A DNA stretch of 64,000 nt from Pseudomonas sp. ERMR1:02 (GCF_002277815.1 NZ_NKJI01000003.1:457165-521164); one strand, 5' to 3'. Shown: positions 9,556-20,046, counted from the stretch's first letter. Notes: generated by a model not told the origin, from the sequence alone. Made by a program: numbers and translations.

Positions 9556-10847
9556 ATGGACATGTACAAGAGCGGTCGGGTCAGCAGCAGCGATTCGGGC
9601 TCGTATTCGGACCTGAACCGGTTGAACCAGCTCAAGGTCGGCGACAAGAACAGCGACGGCAACATGCGCAAAGTCGCGCAGGAATTTGAATCGCTGTTCC
9701 TCGGCGAGATGCTCAAGTCCATGCGTTCGGCCACCGAAACGCTGGGAAAGGACAATCCGCTCAATACGCCTGAAGCCAAGCAGTATCAGGAAATGTACGA
9801 CCAACAGTTGGCCGTTCCATGTCCCGCCAAGGCGGCGGTATCGGCCTGGCGGACGTGCTGATGCGGCAGATGTCGAAGAACAAGCCGCTGGCGCCGGGTG
9901 AGGCTGCAGCCTTGTCTGCCGCCAAGCAGGATGCCGCCAAGGCTGCCGCGCAAACACCGGTGGCCGCCGGTACGACGGCGATCAACGGGCCGCTGTCGCG
10001 GGTCAATGGCGAACGTCCGTTGTGGGCTTCGCGCTCGATCCATGCTCCGGCAGGCGAGGGCGCGCATCGCAATGACATGGCGCTGATCAATCAGCGTCGA
10101 CTGGCATTGCCGCCGAAACTGGCTGATCGCTTGCTGGCGGGCCTGGTGCCTTCCGCCACGACAACCGCCTCGACGACTGCCGTGGCAGCCAGCAGGTCCC
10201 AATTGCCAGAGCGCACCACGACTACCGGTTCGGGCCCTCTGTTCAACGGTGACTGGCTGGCGAATGCGCAAGTCGCAGCCAACGGTGGTCTGCAGATTCA
10301 TGGTCGTGCCATCGCGCAAATTCCACTGGCCCCGGCGAAGAAAGCCTTCAGTTCTGCCGACGAATTCGTCAACACCATGCTGCCCATGGCCAAGGAGGCT
10401 GCCGACCGCATTGGCGTCGACCCGCGTTATCTGGTGGCTCAGGCCGCGCTAGAAACCGGTTGGGGCAAATCGGTCATGCGCGCCCAGGACGGCAGCAGTA
10501 GTCACAACCTGTTCGGCATCAAGACCGGCAGCAGTTGGACGGGTGATTCGGCGCGAGCGATCACCAGCGAATTCAGAAATGGCGAGATGGTCAAGGAGAC
10601 GGCCGAGTTCCGTTCTTACGACTCTTACAAGGACAGCTTCCATGACCTTGTAACGCTGCTGCAATCCAACAATCGCTATCAAGATGTTGTGAAGTCGGCC
10701 GATAACCCGGAACAGTTTGTACGCGAGTTGCAAAAGGCCGGTTACGCAACCGACCCGAACTACGCGAGCAAGATTTCGCAGATAGCCAGGCAGATGACGG
10801 GTTACCAAAACTACGCCGCGGCGGCCGCTTCCACGACGCCTTTATAG
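9556..10847 (+). CDS. flgJ: peptidoglycan hydrolase / rod-cap FlgJ, frame broken by a 1-nt deletion
   Basis: FlgJ caps the growing rod through its N-terminal domain (NMRKVAQEFESLFLGEML...) and cuts peptidoglycan with a C-terminal glucosaminidase domain (VAQAALETGWGKSVM with the catalytic Glu). The first frame ends at 9861 and the rest (SRQGGGIGLADVLMRQMSKNK...) is in the next frame down to 10847. The break is at ~9815-9822, where GTTCCATG should read GTT TCC ATG: one T of a T3 run is missing. Restored length is 430 aa. Likely a sequence error. Confidence 0.88.
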
Positions 10848-10870
10848 ACACAAGGTATAAGGTCTGAATC

Positions 10871-12883
10871 ATGAGTTTGCTCAACATCGGAATGTCGGGT
10901 CTGGCCGCTAGCCATGCATCGTTGGTGACTACGGGTAATAACATTTCCAACGTCGATACCGTCGGGTACTCGCGCCAACAAACCGTACAGAACAGCAAAA
11001 ATTCTATTCAGTACGGTAATGTGTTTATTGGCACCGGCACCACGCTGGCCGATGTGCGCCGGGTGTACAACAGCTACCTCGATGCGCAATTGCAGACCTC
11101 CACCTCGCTCAACAGTGATGCGCAGGCTTATCTGGGGCAAGCCACCCAGGTCGACAAGCTGCTGTCCGACAGCGGCACCGGTGTCACCAAAACACTGCAG
11201 TCATTCTTCGCGTCCTTGCAAACCCTGGCTGGCAACTCCAACGACAATGCAGCGCGTCAGGCGCTGCTGACCAATGCCCAGGGCCTGAGCAGCCGCTTCA
11301 ATGCCATCTCTCAGCAGTTGACGCAGCAAAACACCTACATCAACGATCAATTGGGTTCGATGGCCGACCAGGTCAACAAACTGGCGTCGACCGTTGCGGC
11401 CTACAACAAGAAAATTGCCGAAGTCGGCAACTCGGGTGGCACGCCCAACGAACTGCTTGATCAGCGCAATGAAACCGTTCGCCAGCTCAACGAGCTGGTC
11501 GGCACGAAGGTCACGGAAACCGACGGTCGGCTCGACATTTACCTGGGCAGCGGTCAGCCGCTGGTTGTTGGCGATGTCGTCAATAAATTGCGCGTGGCGC
11601 CGGACCCGTCTGATCCAACCCGTTCCTCGATCATCATGGATCGTAACGGTTCCTCGATCGACCTCACCAACGTGATGAGCGGTGGTGAAATGGGCGGGCT
11701 GGTGCGTTATCGCAATGACGTGCTGACGCCAGCGGTCAATGGCCTGGGGCGTATCGCCATGGTCGTGGCCGATCAGGTCAACAAACAGTTGGGCCAGGGC
11801 CAGGACCAGAACGGCAATTTCGGCGCGGCGCTGTTCAATAACATCAACAGTGCGGCAGCTATCAGCCAGCGCAGCATCGCTAGTGCGAACAACAATCCGG
11901 CTTCCGGCAACCTGAACGTCAGCATCAAAGACACCAGCAAAGTGATGGCCAGCGACTATCAGGTGTCCATCACCGCCACGGGTTACAACGTGCGTCGCCT
12001 GTCGGACAACACCGACATGGGCAACTTCGCCTTCGCCACGCCTCCTGCTGCTGATCCGGTCATCGATGGTTTCAGCCTGAGCATCAACGCTGGTACGGTC
12101 GCTGCCGGCGACACCTTCAAGGTCACCCCGACCCGCAGTTCTGCCGCGGACATGGCCACGGTCATGACCGACACCAAAACCCTGGCCACTGCCGCTCCAC
12201 TGACGTCCACCAAGGCCTCGGGCAATAACGGCACCGGCGCTGTCAGTCAGCCGAACCTGAGCACCGCCCTGGACATTTACGATCCGGTTCAGCGCCTCGA
12301 AGTGCAGACGGCGGTCAAGACTTCGATGCCGGTTCGCCTGCTCATGACCAGCGCCACCGCCTACCAGGTGTTCGACTCCAAGGGCGTCAGCATCGGCACC
12401 GGCAGCATCGTGCCCGGCCAGAACAATGATCTGAACATTGGCGTGCCTTACACCGACGCCGGCGGCGTCGCCAAATCCTTCAATGTGGCGATGACCGTCA
12501 GCGGCAGTCCTGCATCGGGAGACAGTTTCAATATTTCCATGACTTCGGCCAGCAGCACCGACAACCGCAACGGCCAGGCACTGCTCGGTCTTCAATCGAA
12601 GTCGACGATCGGCGCCACTGCCACCAGCCCGGGCGTGAGCTTCACCGAAGCTTATGGTGGTCTGGTGACGACCGTAGGTTCCCTGGCCAAGCAGGGCCAG
12701 CTGGATGCCACGGCCACCGACACCATCGTGACCGGCGCACGCAACGCCCGTGATTCGCTGTCGGGTGTCGATCTCGATGAAGAGGCGGGCAACCTGACCA
12801 AGTATCAGCAGTACTACACGGCCTCTTCGCAGATCATCAAGACTGCGCAGGAAATTTTCAGCACTCTGATCAACGCCCTTTAA
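10871..12883 (+). CDS. flgK: flagellar hook-associated protein 1 FlgK
   Basis: A 670-residue hook-filament junction protein. The N-terminus (MSLLNIGMSGLAASHASLVT, then NISNVDTVGYSRQQ) and the C-terminal D0 helix (SGVDLDEEAGNLTKYQQYYT...IFSTLINAL) are typical. The middle is long and variable. It is exported by the flagellar type III system, probably with FlgN, which is not in this window. It sits between flgJ and flgL with a 13-bp gap to flgL. Confidence 0.97.
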   Translation: MSLLNIGMSGLAASHASLVTTGNNISNVDTVGYSRQQTVQNSKNSIQYGNVFIGTGTTLADVRRVYNSYLDAQLQTSTSLNSDAQAYLGQATQVDKLLSDSGTGVTKTLQSFFASLQTLAGNSNDNAARQALLTNAQGLSSRFNAISQQLTQQNTYINDQLGSMADQVNKLASTVAAYNKKIAEVGNSGGTPNELLDQRNETVRQLNELVGTKVTETDGRLDIYLGSGQPLVVGDVVNKLRVAPDPSDPTRSSIIMDRNGSSIDLTNVMSGGEMGGLVRYRNDVLTPAVNGLGRIAMVVADQVNKQLGQGQDQNGNFGAALFNNINSAAAISQRSIASANNNPASGNLNVSIKDTSKVMASDYQVSITATGYNVRRLSDNTDMGNFAFATPPAADPVIDGFSLSINAGTVAAGDTFKVTPTRSSAADMATVMTDTKTLATAAPLTSTKASGNNGTGAVSQPNLSTALDIYDPVQRLEVQTAVKTSMPVRLLMTSATAYQVFDSKGVSIGTGSIVPGQNNDLNIGVPYTDAGGVAKSFNVAMTVSGSPASGDSFNISMTSASSTDNRNGQALLGLQSKSTIGATATSPGVSFTEAYGGLVTTVGSLAKQGQLDATATDTIVTGARNARDSLSGVDLDEEAGNLTKYQQYYTASSQIIKTAQEIFSTLINAL

Positions 12884-12896
12884 GGAGCCGTAGAAC

Positions 12897-14479
12897 ATGC
12901 GCATTTCTACAGCACAGTATTACGCTACGACGGCTGCCAACTACTCTCGCAACTTCAACAACGTGATGAAGTCGGCTGAGCAGGCCAGTAGCAACCTTAA
13001 AATCACGACAGCCGCGGATGATCCGGTCGGTGCCGCGCGCTTGCTGCAACTTGACCAGCAAAAAGCCATGTTGGGTCAGTACACCACCAACATCAACGCG
13101 TTGAACACCGCTCAGGCGCAGGAAGAGAGCGTGTTGGACAGCATCAACAACACGCTGCAGAAAGTCAGTGAACTGGCCGTGCGGGCCGGTGGCGGTTCGT
13201 TGAACGACGATGACCGTAAATCCATTTCGGCCGAGCTCAAGCAGTCGGAAGAACAAGTGCTGAGCCTGATGAACAGCAAGGACGCCAACGGCAAGTACAT
13301 CTTCTCGGGCGCCAGCAACAACACCCAGCCGTTGTGCGCAACAGCGACGGCACCTATAGCTACCAGGGTGATCAGACTCAGCTTGAGCTGAAGATCGGTG
13401 ACTCGATGTCGCTGGGCCTGAACGATACCGGTTGGGATGTATTCCAGCAGGCGATCAACGCCGCGCGCAGCTCGACCACCATGCTCACGCCGCCGGTCGA
13501 TGACGGACGCGTGAAAGTATCGCCTGGATTGGTGAGCTCCGGTCCAACCTTCGATGCGAACTTCCGTGGCGGCGAGCCCTACAAGTTACAATTCACAAGC
13601 AGCACTCAGTACGTGATCACGGATGCCGCCGGCGTCGACAGGACCGCCGAGGCGGCCGGGGGAGGCGTGTTCGACCCGAATGCCAAGGGCGGTTCCGACA
13701 TCAGCTTCCGTGGTGTGACGTTCAAGCTGGACATCACCCAGCAGCCTGGCGACAACGCCAACAACATCGATGGCTTCATTGCCACGCACAGTTTCCAGTT
13801 GTCGGCCAAGCCCGACAGCTTCGTCAGCAACCGTGCCCCGGGCAACACATCGACGGCTATCGTGAGCCAGACTGCGGTGACCAACGCCACCGATTACAAG
13901 AGCTTTTTCCCGGAAGGCGGGGCTGTCCTCAAGTTCACCGGCCCCGGTACCTTCGAGCTGTATGCTCGCCCGTTTACCGCCGGTAGCACACCGGTAACCA
14001 CCGGCTCCGTGGTAGCTGGCGTGGCGACGGCGGCGGGTGTCAGCTTTACCCTCGGTGGCACGCCGCCAGTTCCGGCGGCAGGTGATCAGTTCGATATCGC
14101 GGTCAACACCCACCAGACCCAGAACGTACTCGACACCATCAGCCAGCTGCGTACGGCGCTTGACGCGCCGACCGATGGCAATCCGACTGCGCAACGTTTT
14201 CTGTCAGACACGATAGCGTCATCCATCGCGAACCTGAACAACTCCAAAAACCAGGTCGACATGGCGCGCGGTGCGATCGGCGCCCGGGGTAATGTGATGG
14301 ATATGCAGAGCGAGCAAAATACAAGCAGCGGCCTGATCAACGAATCGACCACGAGCGGTATCAGAGATGCCGACCCGGCGGAAGTGCTGACGCGCCTGAC
14401 CCTGCAACAGACCATGCTGCAGGCCGCGCAACTGGCGTTCGCCAAGGTTTCCCAGTTGAGCCTGTTCAACAAGCTTTGA
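12897..14479 (+). CDS. flgL: flagellar hook-associated protein 3 FlgL, frame broken by a 1-nt deletion
   Basis: FlgL joins the FlgK ring to the flagellin filament. The N-terminus (MRISTAQYYATTAANYSRNF) is in one frame to 13391. The remainder (RNSDGTYSYQGDQTQLELKIG... to FAKVSQLSLFNKL) is in the next frame from about 13334. At ~13332 CCGTTGTGCGC should read CCG TTT GTG CGC, so a T3 run has lost one T. Restored length is 527 aa, with a variable central insert as in other fluorescens-group strains. Likely a sequence error. Confidence 0.88.
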
Positions 14480-14948
14480 GTCGGTCCTGACCGCTCGCGG
14501 CCAGCTCCTGTCATAGGGGCTAATGCCGATCAGAAACTGTAGGAGCGAGCTTTGCTCGCGATGGACGTCAACGATAACGGGCGCTGTCTGAATGCTCGCG
14601 TTATCCGGACGTTTTTCGCGAGCGAGCTCGCTCCTGCAGGGGCCCAGGCCCGCTCACTGATTTGCATTAGTCACAAGGGGCTGGCTTTTTTTTGCTTTTT
14701 TTTGCATGGAGCGAAGCAGGGTAGGGCGGGATCCGGGCCGCAAAATCAAATAAAGCACCGATCTCTGAGTGACCCGTCAGTCAAAACGCGCATCTTCACT
14801 GTATCCTGTCTGCGGGCGGTGAAGGTGGCGGGCTGTTCAAGGTGCTTCTTGATTCCCGATGTTGCCTCCTTTGGGGCCTGGCTCCGACTGTAGACGCCCT
14901 CGATTCAGCGAGCGGCGATGTTCAGCTGTTTATTATTGGGAAGCCATA
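14480..14948. other. flgL to fabH-like intergenic region
   Basis: This 469-bp stretch contains a REP pair (14538-14637), two T8-T9 tracts (14685-14703) and no convincing gene. The frame from 14552 runs through the REP and is rejected. I see no clear sigma-54 or sigma-28 motif for the downstream gene. Confidence 0.5.
14538..14637. repeat. REP palindrome pair
   Basis: TGTAGGAGCGAGCTTTGCTC faces GCGAGCGAGCTCGCTCCTGCA across a ~55-bp spacer. It is the same family as the element before phhR. Confidence 0.85.
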
Positions 14949-15878
14949 ATGATTGGCATAAAAAATATAGCGAGTTACGTGCCGACAGCCGGGGTTGATA
15001 ACTACGCCCAGGGTGCAAAGTTCGACAAGGACGAAACCTTCATTCTTGGCAAGATCGGTTCGGCGTTTTTGCCCCGCATGGATGCCGATCAGGAAACTTC
15101 CGATCTGTGTGTCGCAGCAGCCAATGCGCTGTTCGCCGCCAATCCCGAACTCAAACGCGAATCTATCGACTGCTTGATCGTCGTCACCCAGAACGGTGAT
15201 GAAGAAGGCTTGCCGCACACCTCTGCAATCGTGCAAGACAAGTTGGGCTTGCCAACCAATGTCGCCGCTTTCGATATTTCCCTGGGCTGTTCCGGTTATG
15301 TCTACGGCCTCTACGCGATCAAAGGCTTCATGGAAGCGACAGGGCTGAAAAACGGCCTGCTGATCACCGCCGACCCTTATTCGAAGATCGTCGACCCCGA
15401 AGACCGCAACACCACCATGCTGTTTGGCGATGCCGCGACCGCGACCTGGATGGGCGAAAACGCGGTCTGGCAACTGGGCAAGTCGAAGTTCGGCACCGAC
15501 GGTTCCGGCGCTCCGCACTTGAAGGTCAGCGATGGCGTGTTCTTCATGAACGGCCGCCAGGTCTTCAATTTTGCCTTGCTGAAAGTCCCGGCGCATTTGC
15601 ATGAGTTGCTGGACGAGTCGAATTTGCAGGCCAGCGATATCAATGCCTTCTGCATTCACCAGGGCAGTGCGGCCATTGTCGATGCCGTGGCGCGCCGCTT
15701 CGAGGAAGGCGAGCCGGAGAAGTTCGTCAAGGACATGCTCGAAACCGGTAACACGGTGTCATCGAGCATTCCGCTGCTGTTGCAGAACCATGTGTTCGAT
15801 TCGAAGTGGACTCGCGTAGCTATCAGCGGTTTCGGCGTAGGCCTGTCGTGGGGCTCGGCGATTCTCTATCGCGGCTGA
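14949..15878 (+). CDS. beta-ketoacyl-ACP synthase III (FabH-like), probably flagellin glycan synthesis
   Basis: A 309-residue KAS III family thiolase-fold enzyme. The catalytic triad is visible as Cys in SLGCSGYVYGL, His in FCIHQGSAA and Asn in ETGNTVSSSIP. The ATG at 14949 is chosen because the upstream frame carries no protein-like sequence. Its place between flgL and fliC matches the flagellar glycosylation locus of P. syringae and P. aeruginosa, where a KAS III homologue helps make the acyl group on the flagellin sugar. No glycosyltransferase gene accompanies it here. A housekeeping fatty-acid role is less likely from context. Confidence 0.85.
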   Translation: MIGIKNIASYVPTAGVDNYAQGAKFDKDETFILGKIGSAFLPRMDADQETSDLCVAAANALFAANPELKRESIDCLIVVTQNGDEEGLPHTSAIVQDKLGLPTNVAAFDISLGCSGYVYGLYAIKGFMEATGLKNGLLITADPYSKIVDPEDRNTTMLFGDAATATWMGENAVWQLGKSKFGTDGSGAPHLKVSDGVFFMNGRQVFNFALLKVPAHLHELLDESNLQASDINAFCIHQGSAAIVDAVARRFEEGEPEKFVKDMLETGNTVSSSIPLLLQNHVFDSKWTRVAISGFGVGLSWGSAILYRG

Positions 15879-15902
15879 TTGGCCCGATTGCAGTAGCAAT
15901 AG

Positions 15903-15943
15903 AAAACGCTCGGAAATTCAGGTTTCCGGGCGTTTTGTTTTTT
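15903..15943 (+). terminator. Rho-independent terminator after the fabH-like gene
   Basis: AAAACGCTCGGAAA pairs with TTTCCGGGCGTTTT across a 6-base loop (one G-U pair), and a T-rich run follows. Confidence 0.85.
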
Positions 15944-16020
15944 CTGGCGCCGATTTTCTGGCTCTAAAGCCTTGAAAATAAAGGGCTGGCACCCTGCCAC
16001 TAAAAATTTGCAAAAAACCC

Positions 16021-16048
16021 CTCAAGCAAAGCCTCATCACGACGATAA
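16021..16048 (+). promoter_or_regulatory. sigma-28 (FliA) promoter of fliC
   Basis: CTCAAG at 16021 and GACGATAA at 16041-16048 are 14 bp apart. They match the Pseudomonas FliA consensus TCAAG-N12-14-GCCGATAA with one change in the -10 box. The start of fliC lies 81 bp downstream, leaving room for a leader. Confidence 0.8.
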
Positions 16049-16128
16049 CTATTACGTAGGTTCTCTAGGCCACACCCGGCGGTAGCCAGGGCCGGAAGCC
16101 GCAGTATCCATCCAACGAGGATTTCGTC

Positions 16129-17580
16129 ATGGCTTTAACCGTAAACACCAACCTTGCTTCCTTGACCGTTCAGAACAACCTGAACAAGGCTTCCAGCAAT
16201 CTGCAAACTTCGATGCAGCGCCTGTCCTCCGGCCTGCGTATCAACAGCGCTAAAGACGACGCTGCCGGCCTGCAAATTTCCAACCGCCTGACCAGCCAGA
16301 TCAACGGCCTGGGCACTGCCATCAAGAACGCCGGTGACGGTATCTCCATCGCGCAAACTGCTGAAGGCGCGATGCAGGAATCTACCAACATTCTGCAAAA
16401 AATGCGTACCCTGGCCCTGGCTTCCGCCAACGGCTCGCCAAGCGATGACGACCGTAAGTCGAACAACGCCGAATACTCTGCACTGACCGCGGAACTGACT
16501 CGTATCTCCAGCACCACTACCTTCGGTGGTCGTAACCTGCTGGACGGTTCCTTCGGTACTACCCAGTTCCAGGTAGGCTCCAACGCCAACCAGACCATCA
16601 ACATGACCCTGGGTGACGTGTCGGCCAACAACATTGGCTCCCAGCAGATGAAAACCAAGGCAATCGTACCGAACGCAACCGGTGTGGCTGCTGGTGCTAT
16701 TACTCTCGTTGGCGGTGGCCAGACCGCTAACTTCAACGTTGCAGCAGGCGATTCGGCCAAGACTACTGCTTCCCAGATCAACCTTGCAGCTGTTGGTGGT
16801 GTGACCGCGACTGCTAGCACCGAAGCCAAATTCGCTGTCAACACTGCTGCCATCCTGGGCGCAGTTCCAGCCAGCGCCAACTTCAGTATTAACGTAGGTG
16901 GCGTGGCTGGCGTTGGCGGTACCACAGTATCCATGGTGGGTGTGACCACCACCGCTGAACTGGCGGACCAACTGAAGTCCAACGCCGCTAAATTGGGCAT
17001 CAGCGTTAACTACGATGCCAAGGCAGGTAGCCTGTCGGTTAAATCCGACACCGGCGATAACATCGCTCTGAACGCTGGTGACGCTGGTGCAATCGCTGGT
17101 ATCACTATTGCCGCCAAAGACGGTGCCGGTAACTTTGGTGCTGGTGTGGCTGCAGCTGCAGGCGTTATTCAAGTGACTGGTGCTATTTCCCTGAACTCCG
17201 CCAACAGCTACTCGATGAGCGGTGCTGGTGTGGCTGGTCTGTTCGCTTCTGGCAGCTCGGCAAAAACCACCGTTGCCAACACTGACGTGACCACTGCAGC
17301 CAACGCTCAGAACGCGATCGACGTGATCAGCCAGGCTATCTCGGGCATCGACTCCCAGCGTGCTGACCTCGGTGCGGTACAAAACCGTTTCGACAGCACC
17401 GTGTCGAACCTGCGCAGCATCTCGGACAACTCCACCGCTGCTCGTGGCACAATCCAGGACGTTGACTTCGCTTCTGAAACTGCCCAGCTGACCAAGCAGC
17501 AAACCCTGCAACAGGCATCCACCGCGATCCTGTCCCAGGCGAACCAGCTGCCATCGGCTGTGCTGAAGCTGCTGGGTTAA
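16129..17580 (+). CDS. fliC: flagellin FliC
   Basis: A 483-residue flagellin, the filament subunit. The conserved N-terminal ([20 protein letters not shown]) and C-terminal ([20 protein letters not shown]) D0/D1 helices flank an Ala/Gly/Thr-rich variable centre. The flg22-equivalent region is at residues 30-51 and differs from the P. aeruginosa flg22 peptide at three places (T5S, S7L, A22S). It is the only flagellin gene in the window. Transcription should be FliA-dependent. A strong terminator follows. Confidence 0.98.
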   Translation: MALTVNTNLASLTVQNNLNKASSNLQTSMQRLSSGLRINSAKDDAAGLQISNRLTSQINGLGTAIKNAGDGISIAQTAEGAMQESTNILQKMRTLALASANGSPSDDDRKSNNAEYSALTAELTRISSTTTFGGRNLLDGSFGTTQFQVGSNANQTINMTLGDVSANNIGSQQMKTKAIVPNATGVAAGAITLVGGGQTANFNVAAGDSAKTTASQINLAAVGGVTATASTEAKFAVNTAAILGAVPASANFSINVGGVAGVGGTTVSMVGVTTTAELADQLKSNAAKLGISVNYDAKAGSLSVKSDTGDNIALNAGDAGAIAGITIAAKDGAGNFGAGVAAAAGVIQVTGAISLNSANSYSMSGAGVAGLFASGSSAKTTVANTDVTTAANAQNAIDVISQAISGIDSQRADLGAVQNRFDSTVSNLRSISDNSTAARGTIQDVDFASETAQLTKQQTLQQASTAILSQANQLPSAVLKLLG

Positions 17581-17603
17581 TTCCGGCGCTTGGTAACTGA
17601 CGG

Positions 17604-17635
17604 AAGGGCGCGTTTACGCGCCCTTTTGTCTTTTT
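17604..17635 (+). terminator. Rho-independent terminator of fliC
   Basis: AAGGGCGCG and CGCGCCCTT form a 9-bp perfect stem around a TTTA loop, followed by TTGTCTTTTT. Confidence 0.92.
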
Positions 17636-17654
17636 CATAATCAGGAGATTGGGC

Positions 17655-18008
17655 ATGGATATGAGCGTCAAGTTGAACCTGTCTTATCCCGCCGCCGTTG
17701 CCCCGCAGGGCGCAACGCCGACTGTCACCGCCAGCCAGGATCAGCCCAAGGCTGAAGACGTCGCAAAGTCGGGTTCCGAGCCCAAGCGCGACGAACTTGA
17801 AAAGGCCGTGACCGATATTCAGGAATTCGTCCAGGCTGCCCAGCGCAATCTGGATTTTTCCATTGATGATTCCACTGGCCGGGTCGTGGTCAAGGTCATC
17901 GCCACCGAAACGGGTCTCGTGATTCGTCAGATCCCGTCGGAAGCTGCACTAAAACTGGCCCAGAGCCTGTCGGACGCCAGTAGTTTGTTGTTTGACGACA
18001 AAGTCTGA
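17655..18008 (+). CDS. flaG: flagellar protein FlaG
   Basis: A 117-residue FlaG-family protein with the motif QRNLDFSIDDSTGRVVVKVI followed by IRQIPSEAALKLAQ. In Pseudomonas and Vibrio, FlaG affects filament length. A CAGGAGA Shine-Dalgarno supports the ATG at 17655. TTG 17649 is the alternative. It sits between fliC and fliD as in other pseudomonads. Confidence 0.93.
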   Translation: MDMSVKLNLSYPAAVAPQGATPTVTASQDQPKAEDVAKSGSEPKRDELEKAVTDIQEFVQAAQRNLDFSIDDSTGRVVVKVIATETGLVIRQIPSEAALKLAQSLSDASSLLFDDKV

Positions 18009-18011
18009 ACT

Positions 18012-18027
18012 GGCATGAATTTTGTTG
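18012..18027 (+). promoter_or_regulatory. candidate sigma-54 promoter of fliD
   Basis: TGGCATGAATTTTGTT aligns with TGGCACG-N4-TTGCT in the correct register, but the -12 GC is GT. It is 60 bp upstream of fliD. fliD of P. aeruginosa is a FleQ/sigma-54 target, so the position is sensible. Confidence 0.45.
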
Positions 18028-18086
18028 CTGTCGCTGTTTAAGATGTTTACGGTCAAGAAAACGGCAGCCACTGGATAAGGAGAGAG

Positions 18087-19475
18087 ATGATGGCGGGTAC
18101 ATCGGTTAGCGGTGTTGGTTCGAACATCGATACCCAGGCGATTGTGAAGTCTTTGGTGGACTCTGAAAGAGCGCCAAAACAGACGCAGATCAACAATCAG
18201 ACGTTGAAAGCAACCACCTCGCTGTCGTCGATCGGCAAAATCCAGGCGGCGCTGGATGCCTTCCGTGGCGCAATGGATAACATGAAGACCGCCTCCAGCT
18301 TCAGCGGGTTGAGTGGTACGTCCTCCGATGAAAAAGTCGCCACCGTGACCACCGGTAACGGTGCGGCGGCGGGTAATTTCTCGCTGTTGGTTACTCAGCT
18401 GGCAACTGCATCGAAAATTTCCAGCAAGGTGTTCACCGACGGCGCTTCTGCGGTAGTCAACGCAGGTTCAGTGCCGTCCACGCTGAGCATCAAGCAGGGC
18501 AGCGACACCTTCGACGTCAGTATTCCTGCCGGCGCGACGTTGCAGCAGGTCCGCGACTCGATCAACTCCCAGTACGCGAACCAGGGCTTGAGTGCCAACA
18601 TCCTGACCGACGCCAACGGTTCTCGCATGGTGCTGACTTCCAGCAAAACCGGTGTCGGTTCGGACCTGAGCCTGACGGGCAATTCCGGTCTCGAAACCGG
18701 CACCTCGGTTCTCGCTACCCCGCAGAACGCCAAGTACTCGCTCGATGGCGTGCCGATGGAATCCAAGACCAATACCATTGCCGACGCTGTGAGCGGGATC
18801 ACCGTCAAGCTGACGGGTGTTTCTCCGGTTCCGTCCGGCGGCGGTGCGGCAACGCCAGCCACTATCACGGTGTCTGCCGACACTTCGACGCTGAAGTCGG
18901 CGGTCAAGGGTTTTGTCGATACCTATAACGCACTGATCAAGGCTGCCAGCGCCGAGACCCAGGTCACGACCAATGCCGATGGATCGTTGACAGCGGGGAC
19001 TCTCACGGGCGACGCGTCTCTGCGTTCGTTGCTGTCGTCGGTACGCACCGAGTTGAACGCCATGAGCGGCACCGGCCAGATGAAATCCCTCGCTCAGTTC
19101 GGTGTCCAGACCGACCAGAAAAGCGGATTACTATCTATCGATGACAAAGTATTTGGTGCTGCGGCACTCACCAATGCCGCCGATATCAACGGGATCTTTT
19201 CGGGCGATACCGGTTTGCTGGCGCGCATGAAGTCCGCCACCGACAGCTTCGCGCAGAAAACTACCGGAGTTTTTGCGGCGCGTTCGTCGAGCTTGAGTGC
19301 CAGCCTGACTGACCTGAAGAAGCAGCAGGACGCCCTTGATGCGCGGATGGCCAGCTTGCAAACGAGCCTGACGGCCAAATACACGGCAATGGACTCCCTG
19401 GTAGCCAAGCTGCGCGCACAGAGCGACAGCATCATGACCACGCTCAATGCGCTGAACAATCCGAAGTCGAACTGA
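18087..19475 (+). CDS. fliD: flagellar filament cap FliD (HAP2)
   Basis: A 462-residue filament-cap protein. The N-terminal motif GVGSNIDTQAIVKSLVDSE and the C-terminal coiled coil (LTDLKKQQDALDARMASLQ) are characteristic. It sits at the filament tip and inserts flagellin. AAGGAGAG precedes the ATG at 18087 (ATG 18090 is equally possible). It is followed by a terminator and then the chaperone gene fliS. Confidence 0.96.
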   Translation: MMAGTSVSGVGSNIDTQAIVKSLVDSERAPKQTQINNQTLKATTSLSSIGKIQAALDAFRGAMDNMKTASSFSGLSGTSSDEKVATVTTGNGAAAGNFSLLVTQLATASKISSKVFTDGASAVVNAGSVPSTLSIKQGSDTFDVSIPAGATLQQVRDSINSQYANQGLSANILTDANGSRMVLTSSKTGVGSDLSLTGNSGLETGTSVLATPQNAKYSLDGVPMESKTNTIADAVSGITVKLTGVSPVPSGGGAATPATITVSADTSTLKSAVKGFVDTYNALIKAASAETQVTTNADGSLTAGTLTGDASLRSLLSSVRTELNAMSGTGQMKSLAQFGVQTDQKSGLLSIDDKVFGAAALTNAADINGIFSGDTGLLARMKSATDSFAQKTTGVFAARSSSLSASLTDLKKQQDALDARMASLQTSLTAKYTAMDSLVAKLRAQSDSIMTTLNALNNPKSN

Positions 19476-19489
19476 TTCGAATCACGCAT

Positions 19490-19536
19490 AAAAAAAAACC
19501 CAGGCACGCCGTAATGACAGCGCCTGGGTTTTTTTA
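19490..19536 (+). terminator. Rho-independent terminator of fliD
   Basis: AAAAAACCCAGGC and GCCTGGGTTTTTT pair around a ~16-base loop. The symmetric A and T tracts would allow function on both strands. Confidence 0.88.
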
Positions 19537-19632
19537 TTGGTGGAATGTCCGCGTTAAAGTTATGTGTCGATCAGTCGACATAAAGATCAGAGCCCACCTA
19601 ATTCAAGCTGTTGTCTGTCACGAGGTAGAAAC

Positions 19633-20022
19633 ATGAACCCCATGAGAGCCCTTCGCCAATATCAGAAGGTCAATTCCCATGCCCAGATCTCTGAAGCCAA
19701 CCCTCATCGCCTGGTGCAGATGCTGATGGAGGGCGGGCTGGACCGAATGGCACAGGCCAAGGGGGCGCTGGAGCGGGGTGACATCGCACTCAAGGGGTTG
19801 ATGCTGGGCAAGGCCGTGGACATCATCATCGGCCTGCGCGATGGCTTGAATCCGGAAAAGACCGAAGATCCGGCGTCCTTGCAGCAGCTCGACAATCTGT
19901 ACGCCTACATGATGACGCGTCTGATGGAAGCCAATCGCGATAACAACGCGGCGATCATCGACGAAGTTTCGGGTTTGCTTGAAACCCTGAAAAGCGGTTG
20001 GGATGCAATTGCCGATCAATAG
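19633..20022 (+). CDS. fliS: flagellar export chaperone FliS
   Basis: A 129-residue helical chaperone. It binds the flagellin C-terminus in the cytoplasm and delivers it to FlhA. The family motif is seen in MRALRQYQKVNSHAQ and the segment NPHRLVQMLMEGGLDRMAQA. I chose the ATG at 19633 (GAGGT upstream) over the longer frame from 19564. The next gene begins 24 bp downstream. Confidence 0.95.
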   Translation: MNPMRALRQYQKVNSHAQISEANPHRLVQMLMEGGLDRMAQAKGALERGDIALKGLMLGKAVDIIIGLRDGLNPEKTEDPASLQQLDNLYAYMMTRLMEANRDNNAAIIDEVSGLLETLKSGWDAIADQ

Positions 20023-20046
20023 GCCCAAGGGTCTGAGGAAGACGTC

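Noticed and set aside
11201..12904. 567-aa ORF antisense to flgK
   Set aside because: Shadow of flgK. No recognisable domain and biased composition.
16135..17511. 458-aa ORF antisense to fliC
   Set aside because: Shadow of the repetitive flagellin gene. Ser/Val/Gly bias and no domain.
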